Positions 1 through 10,881 of a DNA stretch of 64,000 nt are shown here, piece by piece (within the stretch, counting starts at the first letter, position 1; each line of letters opens with the position of its first letter). Below the pieces are notes generated by a model. That model was not told the DNA's origin and searched no databases. It worked only from the letters and a program-made list of their open reading frames with translations. The stretch is from CAVVSQ01 sp963848825 (GTDB lineage: Bacteria; Planctomycetota; Planctomycetia; Gemmatales; Gemmataceae): positions 558,001 to 622,000 of the forward strand of contig CAWKFA010000009.1 in the NCBI GenBank assembly GCA_963848825.1, given 5' to 3'. A program made the position numbers and the translations under genes.

Positions 1-968
1 CATCACACTTTCGATTACGGCCGAGCTCACCGTGCCGCCGAGGACCACATTGGTGCCGCGGGTGGTGATCTGTAGCGTTTTGGCGACCTGTCCGAGCGGC
101 GCGAACTTTTCATCGCGCTTGGCGAAATTGTCGGCGGCGAACTGAACGACGGGCAGCAAGCTCGTGTATTCTTTGGCCATTTTCTTGGCGTCGGCTTCAT
201 TCTTGGCGTTGATACCCACTTCGAAGCGTAAGTCGTCAGCCACGGTGAGGGAGATGGCCAGGCCGTCAATCGTTTGCAAGGCAGCCGCGGCGCTGCCGGC
301 ATTGGGGACCGGCGCGTCCGCCAGCAATTTCGTGACGCTGTGCCCGTGGCCACGAAGAATATGCTTTGCTTGCCGTCGCTGCCGTTCAACAAGGCGGCAA
401 ACTCCTTCTTTAGGTTCGCCTTCTGGTCGCCGGCCAGCCGGTCCAGCGCGTCGGTAAGACCCTTCCTGGTGGAAACGGCAATCATGACATTTTCGTTAGC
501 CAACGTGGCGTAAAAGGCTTTATCCCCCGGCGGCGTGATTTCATAAATCGTCTGTTTGCCGCTCTTGGTAATCGCCAGCGCATCGCGATTCTCCTTGGCG
601 ATCTCGGCCGTGGCGGCCGCCAGCTTGTCTTTGTCGAAATTCCCCTCAACGATGATGCCCGTGGGTTCCTTGCTGCCGTCGCTGGTCACCGTGATCTTGT
701 GTAGGTCGCGAAAGATATCGAAGCCGGCCTTTTGCAGGAGTTTCATGGCCGGGTTGCCCGCCGCCTGGTTCTCGAGCTCCTGCTTGGCCTGCCGCACGGC
801 TTCCTTGTTGGCCTGTAGAAGTTGGGAACCCAAAATCTGTTTAACATTGATGGTAAACACCATCTCCGTGTCACTGGGCAAAAACTTGAGATCGCCCGCT
901 GCCGCGGTGGTCAAGGTCGCCGACGCCATGATCAGGGTGAGGGCCCACACCCGACGTGAGGTCATCAT
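1..968 (-). CDS. Secreted hypothetical protein, 3' end outside window, one frameshift
   Basis: The product begins with a signal peptide (MMTSRRVWALTLIMASATLTTAAAG) followed by a soluble domain beginning DLKFLPSDTEMVF. The reading frame is intact to about base 345, where the frame changes; the other frame continues sensibly (HSVTKLLADAPVPNAG, then a domain ending TNVVLGGTVSSAVIE) to the window edge. A one-base error is therefore likely. I do not recognise a named family. The overall plan (export signal, two alpha/beta segments, many lysines) resembles long secreted planctomycete proteins of unknown role, and loosely the protein at 59272-60560. The C-terminus lies beyond base 1. Confidence 0.6.
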
Positions 969-1034
969 GAATCTACTCCTTTGGTGAACAACGAACGAGA
1001 CTATCCAATGTTACCAATTTAGCCGCCGGGAGTT

Positions 1035-2922
1035 TCAAAAAACGCCGCGGGTTTTCTCCAGGCAAGGGAGCGCCGCAGCCATATTCTCGAAGACTTCTGG
1101 CCACGCGCCTGGTTTCGCTTGACGAAAGAGTCGCAACGTCGGATACCAGGGGCTATCGCTCCGCCCCAGCAGCCAGCACCAATACGGCACGGATTTAAGC
1201 GCCACCCAGCCGCGCACGCCCAGCGCGCCTGCCAGATGCGCGACAGATGTGCAGACCGTCACGACCAGGTCGAGCTGTGGCAAAACCGCCGCGAGGTCGT
1301 CAAGGCAGCCTGCATCAAAGCGGCCGCCCAGGTCGACAATCGGAAAACAGCACTTCGCCAATTGTTCGCGGCCAGCACCTACCTGGAGGCTAAACAAACG
1401 CGTGCCCGCCACCTTCGCTAACGGGGCAAAGAAGTTGAGCGGCACGGAACGGTAGCGATCATCTTTTTGCGTGGGATTGCCCTGCCAAACGATGCCGATT
1501 TTTAAGCCATCCGAGTCCGTCAGCTCAGCGCGCCAGGGCTGCCGTCGCGCCGGGTCCCCTGTCACGTAAGGCACCTGGGCGGGGATCGTGGACAAGTTCG
1601 TGTCAAATATGCCGGCGAGACTCATCAAGGGGGCCTGTACATCATGGGCAGGCAGCTCCTCACCATGGGCATTCGGGCCCGACGCGAGCAAGATTTGATC
1701 GACGCCAGGCATCCTGGCAACCAGAGACGCCAGCGGGGGCTGGCATTCCATCAGGATGCGTGCTCCGCGCCTGTACGAGCGGAACATAGCGTAGGAATTG
1801 CAGCGTGTCGCCGAGGCCCTGTTCGGCATGGAGCAAGATCGTACGGCCTTGCAAACAGGACCCGTTCCAACGCGGTTGGCGCCAGCGGCGAGCCACTCTG
1901 CCGGGTTGGGACCAGCGTAACTCAAAATCCGGCCAGGCTTCCGCCAACTGCCCGTTCAGCAAGCGCAGGCAGGCACGATTCCAGCGTGCCACCTGGTGCG
2001 TGGGTTCAACGCGCAGGGCGTCTTCGAAGTCCGTGCAGGCCGCGCCGACGTTCCCCTGGCCAAGAAGAGCAAGCGCCAGATTGTTTTGTGCATCGGCGTG
2101 GGCCGGGCATAGCATAAGGGCCCGACGATAGGACGCTTCCGCTTCGACGAACTGCCCGTCGTCTTTCAGGGCGTTGCCCAGGTTGACGTGCAAGTCAGCC
2201 TTATTGGGAGCGCTCTGCAGCGCACGCCGATAGCAGTCCGCCGCGTCAGCGAAATGTCCTTGCTCGCGCAGGGCATTGCCAAGGTTGTTGTGCGCATCCG
2301 CATAATGCGGCCGCACGCGCAAGGCCTGGCGATAATCGGCAATCGCTTGCTCAAGGCAGCCCTGGGCATGGGCCATCGTACCCAGGTTATAATGGGCCGG
2401 GGCGCAGTCGGCATTGAGCCGTAAGGCGTGCTGATAGCACTCCGTTGCCGCCGTGCTTTCGCCCTGCAGGACCAGGACGTTACCCAGGTTCGTGAGCGCA
2501 TCGACACAGTGCGGCTTGATGTGTAAGGCTTGCCGATAATGGGCAGCGGCTTCGGCAAGCTGGCCCTGTTGGACGCAAAGATTGCCCAGGTTGTTGTGGG
2601 CATCGACATACCGGGGATCGGCACGAATGGCCTGCTGGAAGCAGGCGCCGGCTTCGGCGAGTTCGCCCCGGCCAAAGAGGACATTGCCCAGGTTGAAGTG
2701 AGCGGGGGCGTAATTGGAGTCTATCCCCAAGACGTCGCGAAAACACTGCGCCCCTTCGGAGAATTGTCCCTGCATGAGCAGGGCATTGCCAAGATTGTTG
2801 TGCGCGGCGACGTTTTTTGCATCGAGTGCCAGTATCTGCCGGTACAGGGCTTCCGCGCCGCGCAGGTTGCCGCGCTGATGCTGGCATACCGCCTGGTCGA
2901 ATAATTCGGCGATGGTGGCCAT
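1035..2922 (-). CDS. TPR-repeat protein with C-terminal glycosyltransferase (GT9-like) domain, frameshifted
   Basis: The N-terminal two thirds is a run of 34-residue tetratricopeptide repeats (AHNNLGNALLMQGQFSEGAQ type). The C-terminal third has the signature of heptosyltransferase-like glycosyltransferases fused to TPRs (EQGLGDTLQFLRY; KIGIVWQGNP; DLVVTVCTSVAHLAGALG). The frame breaks at about base 1768, inside a GCGCG run: one added base restores the alignment with the intact paralogue directly upstream (2972-4957). I chose the start at 2922 because the paralogue also begins MATIA. The usual DTA before VAHLAGALG is CTS here. Role inferred: protein or surface glycosylation; the acceptor is unknown. 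Confidence 0.8.
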
Positions 2923-2971
2923 ACCTTCCGGCCCCCGAGTTTTGCCACGGCTTACGAACAAACGCTAGACG

Positions 2972-4957
2972 CTACTTGGAACGCTCATCGCTGGTCACTT
3001 TTTGAATCTCCTGAGCAATCTGATCCATGACTCCGGTCCAATCGCCGGGCCTCGTTTGGCGGAAAAGGCGCATGGTGGGATACCAGGGACTGTCCGTCCT
3101 ATCCAGGAGCCAGCGCCAACAGGAGACAAAGGGCAGGGCGACCCAGACGCGCACGCCGAGCGCGCCCGCCAGGTGTGCCACGGCCGTGTCAATCGTAACG
3201 ACCAGGTCCATGCATGGCAGCGCCGCCGCGATATCGTTCAAGGAACTGAGATTAAAATGGCTGCCAAGATCGACGATGGGAAACTGCGCCTCGGCAAGCT
3301 GCGCCGTTCCCGGTCCCACTTGCAGGCTCACGAGGTTAACGCCTGGTGTGCGCGCGAGCGGGGCGAACTGGGACACCAACATCGGCCGGGGGTCGCCCAG
3401 AAGTTGCAAACTTCCTTGCCAGACAATGCCCACATTCAAGCCTTTGTCATTGGCCGGCAAGCGTCGGTTTACTTCCTGGCGCCAAGTTTCAGTCAGCGCG
3501 GGGTCTGCCCTGAAATAAGGCACGTCGGCGGGAATGGTGGCGAGTGTCGTGCCCAAGAGGCCAGGTAAACTCATCAGCGGGATGTGCACGTCAAACGGGG
3601 GCAATGGGTCGCCGAAGGGAATGACCTGGTCGACGGCATTCATGCGGACCGTCAGATCGCAAAGACCTGCCGGGCATTCATAGAGCACTCTGCCGCCCCG
3701 TTCCTTGACCAGCGGCAAATAACGCGTGAACTGAATCGTGTCGCCGAGGCCCTGCTCGGACAGTACCAGGATCGTCTTGCCGTGCAGGGAAGTGCCATCC
3801 CAGCGCGGCTGCGCGAACGGGCGCGGCGTCCATTTGGCTTGCGTGAAGCGGCGCTCGTAATCGTGCCAGCCGGCCTTGAAATCGCCTTGCAGCAAACGCA
3901 GATGAGCCCTATTCAAAATCGTCAAGTCGTGCTCCGGATCAAGTGCCAGGGCCTGCTCATAACAGGTCGCTGCTGCGGCGAGGTGCCCCTGCCCCATCAA
4001 GGCGTTTCCCAGGTTATTGTGGGCGTTTACGTGTTGAGGATTGGTTTGCAAGGCCTGGTGATAACATTGGGCAGCCTCCGCCAGTTGTCCCTGATCCTTG
4101 AGGGCGTTGCCCAGGTTATTGGCGGCGTCCGCATGGTTGGGGTTGAGGCTCAAAACGTGCCGGTAGCAAGAGGCCGCCTCGGCGAAACGCCCCTGCGCGT
4201 AAAGAAGGTTGCCGAGATTGAAATGCGCATTGGCGAGATTGGGGCCGAGGCGCGCCGCCTCACGAAAGCAGGACTCCGCCGCCGCAACCTCGCCTTGCTC
4301 TTTCAGAACATTGCCGAGGTTGTTGTGGGCTTCCGCCAGCAGGGGGTTGATGTGCAGCGCCTGGCGGTAACAGTTGGCGGCATTCTCGAAGTCGCCCAGC
4401 TGATAGAGCGCGCTGCCCAGGTTGTTCTGCGCATCCGCATGGCGGGGATCGAGCCGTAACACGTTCTGAAAGAACTCCACCGCCCGGTCGGGTCGCCCCG
4501 CGCCCAGATGAAGGTTGCCCAGATTATAATGCGCCCTGGAGTAGTTCGGATCGATTTGTAACGCCATCTCGAAGCAGGCCGCCGCGCCCTCGAGTTGACC
4601 CAGGCGGACCAGGACGTTACCCAGGTTGTTTCGCGTATCAACGTCGTTGGGGTTCAGGAGCAATGCTTGCCGCAAAGCCTCTGCCCCTTCGGCCAGCCGA
4701 CCCTGATCGATGTAAGCGATCCCCAAATTGGCATGAAAATCCGCGCTGCCGGGGCGGAGCGTGAGCGCTTGCTGGATCAATGAAATACCGACGTCGTGCT
4801 GTCCCGTCTGGTTCGCCAGCACCCCCAGGAGGTGATAGGCATCGCCATGGCGGGGGTCCGCACGCAGAACTTCCCGGTAGAGCGCCTCTGCCCCGGCCAG
4901 GTTGCCGCTCTGATGGAGACGCACGGCTTGCATGAAATGGTCGGCGATGGTTGCCAT
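2972..4957 (-). CDS. TPR-repeat protein with C-terminal glycosyltransferase (GT9-like) domain
   Basis: An intact 661-residue protein. Residues about 1-360 hold roughly ten TPR units (AHNNLGNVLKEQGEVAAAESCF style); residues about 395-650 form the glycosyltransferase domain with LSEQGLGDTIQFTRYLP, NVGIVWQGS and DLVVTIDTAVAHLAGALGVRVWV, the last matching the nucleotide-sugar-binding segment of the heptosyltransferase/GT9-like group. It lies 50 bases upstream of its shorter, frameshifted paralogue on the same strand, so the two are a tandem duplication and probably co-transcribed. No signal peptide is seen, so it should be cytoplasmic. Substrate unknown. Confidence 0.87.
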   Translation of the reverse strand: MATIADHFMQAVRLHQSGNLAGAEALYREVLRADPRHGDAYHLLGVLANQTGQHDVGISLIQQALTLRPGSADFHANLGIAYIDQGRLAEGAEALRQALLLNPNDVDTRNNLGNVLVRLGQLEGAAACFEMALQIDPNYSRAHYNLGNLHLGAGRPDRAVEFFQNVLRLDPRHADAQNNLGSALYQLGDFENAANCYRQALHINPLLAEAHNNLGNVLKEQGEVAAAESCFREAARLGPNLANAHFNLGNLLYAQGRFAEAASCYRHVLSLNPNHADAANNLGNALKDQGQLAEAAQCYHQALQTNPQHVNAHNNLGNALMGQGHLAAAATCYEQALALDPEHDLTILNRAHLRLLQGDFKAGWHDYERRFTQAKWTPRPFAQPRWDGTSLHGKTILVLSEQGLGDTIQFTRYLPLVKERGGRVLYECPAGLCDLTVRMNAVDQVIPFGDPLPPFDVHIPLMSLPGLLGTTLATIPADVPYFRADPALTETWRQEVNRRLPANDKGLNVGIVWQGSLQLLGDPRPMLVSQFAPLARTPGVNLVSLQVGPGTAQLAEAQFPIVDLGSHFNLSSLNDIAAALPCMDLVVTIDTAVAHLAGALGVRVWVALPFVSCWRWLLDRTDSPWYPTMRLFRQTRPGDWTGVMDQIAQEIQKVTSDERSK

Positions 4958-5154
4958 GTGGGGCCTTTATTCCCGCGCGGTAACGCTGGCCTCCGCACAA
5001 AATGCGCGCCCGTTCGGGCTGTGAGGGCCCGAATAACTAATCTTTATGCACGAATGATGAACGTTTCTTATAACTTGCGGACAGTCAGGACGCAAGCGTA
5101 TTGACGATTTGAAGGTGAAAAAGCAACGGCCCGGCCCGCGCTCGGTCTGCTCGG

Positions 5155-5532
5155 TTAGCCATTTCCCAATACTTTTTTCAGCCGTTCGATGGTGTGCGGG
5201 TCTCTTAACGTTGCCTTGCCAAACCCCGGCAACGCGCCGGCCGCCACGGCCTGTTCCTGCGCTTCTGGGAAATTGCTGACTAGCATCACCGGCACCTTGG
5301 CGAGCGTGGCGTCGCTTTTCACTTGCCCGATAAAAGCCAATCCGGAGGCACCGCCGACGTCGAGGATGCGATTTACCAGCACGATATCGAATGGCGCTTT
5401 GCGCAACTCTCCTAGTGCCTGCGCGAAAGAGTCGACGGGCACAACATCCGCGCCAAACGTTTCCTCAAGAAACCGGCCGATGGTGTAATTGTCCGCGGCA
5501 CATTGTCCCAGGCTGAGTACTTTTTTCGACAC
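5155..5532 (-). CDS. Stand-alone receiver-like domain with Asn in place of the phospho-acceptor Asp
   Basis: A 125-residue CheY-like fold: beta1 KKVLSLGQ, beta3 FDIVLVNRIL, beta4 VPVMLVSNF and beta5 FGKATL carrying the conserved Lys. Where normal receivers have the phosphorylated Asp after beta3, this one has Asn (VLVN), and the acidic pair after beta1 is also missing (GQCAADN). It may be a pseudo-receiver that signals by protein contact instead of phosphorylation, or it may bind another ligand. No output domain is present and no kinase gene is adjacent. Confidence 0.75.
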   Translation of the reverse strand: MSKKVLSLGQCAADNYTIGRFLEETFGADVVPVDSFAQALGELRKAPFDIVLVNRILDVGGASGLAFIGQVKSDATLAKVPVMLVSNFPEAQEQAVAAGALPGFGKATLRDPHTIERLKKVLGNG

Positions 5533-5747
5533 GATCTCGACTCCTCGGGCTAACCACAGGCCACAGCACCCTAAAAGACCATTATAACAACTGATTTACT
5601 CTTCAGGACGAGTTCAAGCACCGGCGCAGGCGCAGTCGTAGTCTTGATTTCCGTTTGTGCGCACACCGCTTTTCCGATAACTTGATCCGCACAGGCCTGC
5701 CATGGAGCGGCCCTGTTCCTTTTCTTTGGCCTGCCAGGGAGACCTTT

Positions 5748-7141
5748 TTGGTAGACACGCCACGCCTTGCCGCGGGCCCCCCCGGACACTGGCTAGCCGG
5801 CAATTTGCGGCAGTTTCGGCAGGACGGGCTTGAGTTCTTGACCGACTGCGCGCGTACCTATGGCGACGTGGTGAGTCTGCGCTTCGCGCACCGGCGGATT
5901 TTGCTGCTCAGCCACCCTGATCTTATCGAGGATGTTCTAGTTACCCAAAACCAGAACTTTATCAAGCATTTCGCCCTGCGGATCAATCCGCTGCTCCTCG
6001 GCAAGGGCCTGTTGTCGAGCGAAGGCAGCCTCTGGCTCAGGCAACGCCGCCTGGTGCAGCCCGCCTTCGCGCGGGGACGCATCGCTTCCTATGCGCCCGC
6101 CATCGTCAAAGCCACCCAGCGGCTGATCGGGACCTGGGAGCCCGGCCAGCGCCGGAACATTCACGCCGACATGATGCGGCTGACACTGGACGTGGCTTCC
6201 GAGGTCCTTTTTCACGCCGATGCCGCGCGCAGGCCGAGAACATCGCGCAGGCCATGCAAGTGCTGCAGGAATGTTTTACCGTGCGTTTCCAGGGGCTCGT
6301 GCCCATTCCGCTCTGGCTGCCAACGCCCGGCAATCTGCGCCTGCGCGGAGCGGTCCGCCGCCTTGATGCCATTATTTATGGCTTCATCCGCCAGCGCCGC
6401 CAAAACCCCACTGACCATGGTGATCTCCTGTCCTTGCTGCTTCAGGCCCAAGACGTCGACGACGGCCAGCGCATGACAGACCGGCAACTTCGCGACGAGG
6501 CCATGACACTGTTCCTCGCGGGACATGAAACGACCGCGCTGGTGCTTTCCTGGACCTGGTATCTGTTGGCGCAAAACCCGGACGCCGAGGCGGAACTCTA
6601 CGCGGAAATCGACCAGGTCTTGCCGGGCCGCCTCCCTGTTTTTGAAGACGTCGCCAAAATGCGCTACACGGAAGCCGTCCTGCTCGAAGCGATGCGCCTT
6701 TATCCGCCGGCGTATACCATCGGCCGGGAAGCCCTGGCCGCTTGCGAGATCGGAGGTTATCGCGTTCGCAAGGGGACCACGGTGCTCATGAGTCAGTGGG
6801 TGGTGCAGCGCGATCCACGTTTTTTCGAGGAGCCGGAAGCATTTCGGCCGCAACGCTGGCTCGGGCCGGCTGCCAAGAAGATACCGAAGTTCGCTTATTT
6901 TCCCTTCGGCGGCGGGCCCCGCCAGTGTATCGGCAACACCTTCGCCCTGATGGAGATGGCGCTGGTGCTCGCGACCCTCGTGCCCCGTTACCGATTTTGC
7001 CTGCAGCCGGGCGCGGAAGTGGCCGCCCTGCCGGCCTTCACACTCCATCCCGTCCCCGGCATCCCGGCGCTGATAACGCCCGCGCACCTGAGCGTTCTTT
7101 TCAATTGCAACGCCCCCCGTTTGCCATTATGTTCAAAATGA
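5748..7141 (+). CDS. Cytochrome P450, frameshifted
   Basis: A haem monooxygenase. Visible hallmarks are the I-helix AGHETTALVLSW, the K-helix ExxR (LLEAMRLYPP), and the haem loop FPFGGGPRQCIGN with the Cys ligand. The N-terminal half (PPGHWLAGNLRQF ... GSLWLRQRRLVQPAF) and C-terminal half lie in different frames, joined near base 6230 within GCGCGCAG; one base change gives AQAENIAQAMQVLQ, as expected for the family. I place the start at the TTG at 5748 because an AGGGAG Shine-Dalgarno lies six bases upstream; there is no suitable in-frame ATG nearby. No membrane anchor is evident. Redox partner and substrate cannot be read from context. Confidence 0.87.
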
Positions 7142-7178
7142 GCGACTTCAAGACGCCGGCTCCGAGGAGGTTCTTATA

Positions 7179-9266
7179 ATGCGGTTCGCGCCTTGCTGGT
7201 TTGGTGCGTTTCTCTGGGCGCTGCTGACAAATTCGGCAGCCCAGGCCGGGGGCATTCCCGCCAAAACCCTCAAAGATTTGAAGGCGGCATCGGTCTATAT
7301 CAAAGTGCAGTTTGTGCCGGCCAGTGCGCAGGCAAAAACCAACATCCAGGTGAAACCCGTGCAGGTAACGGGCTCCGGGTTCCTGCACCATGTGGTCGGC
7401 GATGTCGGTTTCATCGTCACGAACAATCATGTCATCAGTCTGCTGGCCGGCGAAGTGTCGCAGGGCCTTCCAAGCGTGGTTTTCAACAGCGGCACGCCCG
7501 ATGAGCAAATCGTCAATGCGCAGATCGTGGCCCGCGACCCGCTCAACGATCTCGCCGTGCTGAAGGTCGTGCAGGTAAAAAAGCTCCCCCGTCCGATCCC
7601 GATGAATCCGGACATCGAAGTGTTCGAAACCATGCCGGTGTACGCGATCGGCTTTCCCTTCGGCGCCGACCTGGCGCTGGGGCGAAGCAATCCCGCCATG
7701 ACCATTACCAAGGGAACCATCTCCAGCTTGCGCTATGACGACCGCGGGCAGATCAAACTCGTGCAGGTCGATGCGGAAGTCAATTCAGGCAACAGCGGCG
7801 GTCCGGTCGTGGATGAAAAGGGGCAACTTATCGGCGTGACGGTCTCCAAGGTGATGAAAGCGCGAACCATCGGTTTCGCCATTCCGCTCCGGCCAGTTCA
7901 GGAAATGATGCGCGGCAAGGTAGTGTCGCTGGCCTTCGATACGCTCTGGGTGGTCAAGGACCTCGCCGAGGTGACCCTGGAGGCCACGCTCATCGACCCG
8001 CTGGACCATGTCAAGGACGTCGCGCTCTACTATGCTCCTCTCGCGGATGGCGCCGAGCCGCCCGCGGCCGACAAGGAGGGTCTGGCCGCGTCCACTAAAA
8101 GACGCCAGGCCGCTGTGGTTGAAAATGAGCAAGACTCGTGGTCAAGGTCGTCTGACCCTGCCGGGCGGCGGCCGCAAGAATGTGCGCCTCGCCTACCAGA
8201 CGGCAGCGCTCGGCGCGGATGGCACCACGTCCTATTCCCCGGTAAGCGTGGCCGTTATCGATTTCACTCAGGTCGTCTACAGCGATCGCCTGGGGCGCGG
8301 TGATGTGCAAGGCCCGGGCGGCTTGCCTGGCAAAACGTTCGCCTGCGCGATGAAAGCAGGCAAGCACTACATCCTCGAAATGCGCGGCGATCCACGGGAC
8401 CTCGACCCACGCCTCGTCGTGCAAGACGCGTCGGGCAAGGTTTTGGCCGAGGACGACGGCAGCGGCGGCATCTTCGACGCCTTGCTGGCCTTTACTCCCG
8501 CCCGGGACGGCGACTACCAGATCGTGGCCACGGCCTCGCGCGGCGCGGGCCCCTTTACCCTGCGCATCCGTGAAGATGATCGGCGCAACTCGGGCCCAAA
8601 GGGCTCGCGATCAGCGGCACGCTCAAACAAAGCGATCCACGCGATCGTGTGTCGCTGTTGCCGCATCAGCAGTTCAACTTTTTCTTGAATAAACACAAAA
8701 CCTACACCTTCAATCTCAAGAGCAAGGATTTCGACCCGTATATGCGCCTGGAAAACATGGCCGGCGTGCACCTCAAGAACGAAGATGTCGGCGGCGGCGG
8801 CCATTCCACCATGTACTTCTCGCCGTTTCAGGACGGAATCTATCGCCTGGTCGCCACGGCCTACGATTCCGGCGGCGGCGCCTTCGACCTGTCCGTTAGC
8901 GAGTCGCCGGGCCCCAAACAATACGAGGTCGGGCCCGATGGCCTCAAGCTTGCCGATATGCTCAACACCTTCGACCCGGCCGACATCATCAACGGCAAGT
9001 TCAGCAACTTTCGCTGCAAAGTTTTCGAAGTGAAGATCAAGGCCGGCCAAAAGTATCAAATCGATCTCGTGAGCAATCAGTTCGACGCCTTTTTGCGCAT
9101 CGAGGACCAGCGCGGCCGGGAGCTGGCGTCCGACGACGATTCCGGCGGCATGCTGAATGCACGGCTGGTGTTCGCCCCGCCGGCGGACGGCGTCTATCGC
9201 GTCATCGCCACCCAGTTCGACGCCCGCTTCGGCGCCTTTGATTTGAGCGTTCGCCCGCTGCCTTGA
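7179..9266 (+). CDS. Secreted trypsin-like (DegP/S1C-type) serine protease with C-terminal PPC-like domains, two frameshifts
   Basis: A signal peptide (about residues 1-23, ending AAQAGG) precedes a chymotrypsin-fold protease with His in VTNNHVI, Asp in DPLNDLAVLKV and Ser in NSGNSGGPV, the triad pattern of HtrA/DegP relatives. No PDZ domain follows. Instead there are three repeats of a beta domain (LRIEDQRGRELASDDDSGG, DGVYRVIATQFD) resembling bacterial pre-peptidase C-terminal domains. Frames change at about 8095 and 8590; joined, the coding region continues to the stop at 9266. Probably periplasmic or surface-exposed. The cyclase gene starts 22 bases downstream, suggesting co-transcription. 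Confidence 0.82.
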
Positions 9267-9288
9267 GTTTCCCGTCAGGAATGGTCCG

Positions 9289-10845
9289 ATGTTAATTATC
9301 AACGTTGCCAACCCGAGGCAAAACCTGCGCGTCGAACATGAGCAGGGTCCCCTCGAGCTGGGCCGCGGGGCCCAGCGCACGGTCAAACGGATCATGCTCG
9401 AAGACATCTATATATCGCGCGACCAACTCCTCATCGCCGAGATGCCCGATGGCCAACTCCAGGTCGAGAACCTGAGCCAAAAGCGGGAAATAACGCTCAG
9501 CGACGGCAGCCTGCTGGCGCCCGGCAGCCAACGGGTGGTACCCTTGCCCGTGTTCTTTGGGATCGGCGAGACCCAGATCGGCATCGAACGCGAGGCCACC
9601 GAGGATTTCAACAAGGGCTCGCTGCAGACTATCGCCGAGCCGGTCACGCGCCATCCCAAGCCGGGCTCGGCAGCCAAGCTTCTTGACCTGGGGGATTCCC
9701 CCTCCGCGGAAAAGCTCGCTTCCTGGATGGAACGCCTCCTGGCCCTGCAGCAAGCCGGCAGCGACACCACGGATTTCTTGAGCCAAACGGCCCGGGCCGT
9801 CGTCGAAATGATCGGCCTGGATATTGGCATGGTCCTGTTGCGCAAAGGGGATGAATGGAGCGTGGCGGCGGGCCACGCCGCCCACGATCGCGCCTCGATG
9901 CGTTATAGCCGGACCCTGGTGAACCACGTCACCAGGGAGCGGCGTACTTTTTTCCAGGACCTGGAAACGCTGGGTGAGAAGGCGGTAAGCTTGCAGGCGG
10001 TGGACGCCGTGGTGGCCTCGCCGATCTTCGGCCTGCAGGATGAAGTGGCCGGCATCCTCTATGCCTCGCGCAATCGCGCGGTCCGCGGGCGCATCGGCAT
10101 CAGGCCCCTGGAAGCGCAAATCGTGCAGCTCCTGGCCGCCGCCGTCAGCGGCAACATGGCACGCGCCGCCGCCGTCCGGACACGCATTCAGTTCGAACAG
10201 TTCTTCTCGCCCGAGCTCGTCCGCGAGCTCGAGCACAATCCCAACCTGCTCGAAGGCCGCAGTCAAGAAGTCACGATCCTCGTGAGCGATTTGCGCCATT
10301 TCACGGCACTGTCCGAACGGCTGGGCGCCAGCCATTCTTGCATGATTATTCGCGATTTGATGGAGCAGCTCACCGAGCGCATCGTGGACCAGGGGGGCGT
10401 CATCGTCGATTATGCCGGCGACGGCATTCTGGCCATGTGGAACGCCCCTGTCGAGCAAGCCGACCATGCCGTACGCGCCTGCCGCGCCGCGCAGAACATG
10501 CAACTGGAGATGGCCGGCATCAATGGGCGCTGGCGCGCCATCGTCGGTGAGAACCTCCAGCTTGGCATCGGCGTCAATTCCGGGCTCGCCCAGGTCGGCA
10601 ACACCGGCTGCAGCCGCAAGTTCAAGTACGGCCCGCACGGCCACACCGTCAACCTCGCCGCCCGTGTGCAGGATGCCACCAAGAAGCTTGGCCTGCCCGT
10701 GCTGATCACGGACTCGGTGCGTGACAAGATAAAGAATACTTTCGTCAGCACTCCGGCCGGCCAGGTGGCCCTGGCCGGGGTCAAGGTCGAAATGCCTCTT
10801 TACGAACTCAAGGTGGAAACCGGCAGCACGACCCACACGGAATGA
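9289..10845 (+). CDS. FHA-GAF-class III nucleotide cyclase
   Basis: A 518-residue intact signalling protein. Residues about 1-105 look like an FHA domain (LELGRG, ISRDQLLI), which binds phospho-Thr. Residues about 140-300 are GAF-like (DFLSQTARAVVEMIGLDIGMVLL). Residues about 325-500 are the class III cyclase domain, with metal-binding Asp in LVSDLRHFT and in DYAGDGILAMW, and the VNLAARVQ helix. The position usually occupied by the substrate-selecting Asp (GDTVN) is His here (GHTVN), so ATP versus GTP preference is uncertain. Phosphorylated partners are unknown, though FHA suggests a Ser/Thr kinase input. Confidence 0.85.
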   Translation: MLIINVANPRQNLRVEHEQGPLELGRGAQRTVKRIMLEDIYISRDQLLIAEMPDGQLQVENLSQKREITLSDGSLLAPGSQRVVPLPVFFGIGETQIGIEREATEDFNKGSLQTIAEPVTRHPKPGSAAKLLDLGDSPSAEKLASWMERLLALQQAGSDTTDFLSQTARAVVEMIGLDIGMVLLRKGDEWSVAAGHAAHDRASMRYSRTLVNHVTRERRTFFQDLETLGEKAVSLQAVDAVVASPIFGLQDEVAGILYASRNRAVRGRIGIRPLEAQIVQLLAAAVSGNMARAAAVRTRIQFEQFFSPELVRELEHNPNLLEGRSQEVTILVSDLRHFTALSERLGASHSCMIIRDLMEQLTERIVDQGGVIVDYAGDGILAMWNAPVEQADHAVRACRAAQNMQLEMAGINGRWRAIVGENLQLGIGVNSGLAQVGNTGCSRKFKYGPHGHTVNLAARVQDATKKLGLPVLITDSVRDKIKNTFVSTPAGQVALAGVKVEMPLYELKVETGSTTHTE

Positions 10846-10881
10846 TCTTTCGTTCGACTTTCGTGGTTGGTGGAGTACTTC

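Noticed and set aside
6212..7087. Long minus-strand frame opposite the P450 gene
   Set aside because: Mirror of the P450 codons; the P450 motifs on the plus strand explain the region.
9292..10836. 514-codon minus-strand frame opposite the cyclase
   Set aside because: GC-rich third positions leave the reverse frame open; no motif is present, while the plus strand encodes FHA, GAF and cyclase domains.
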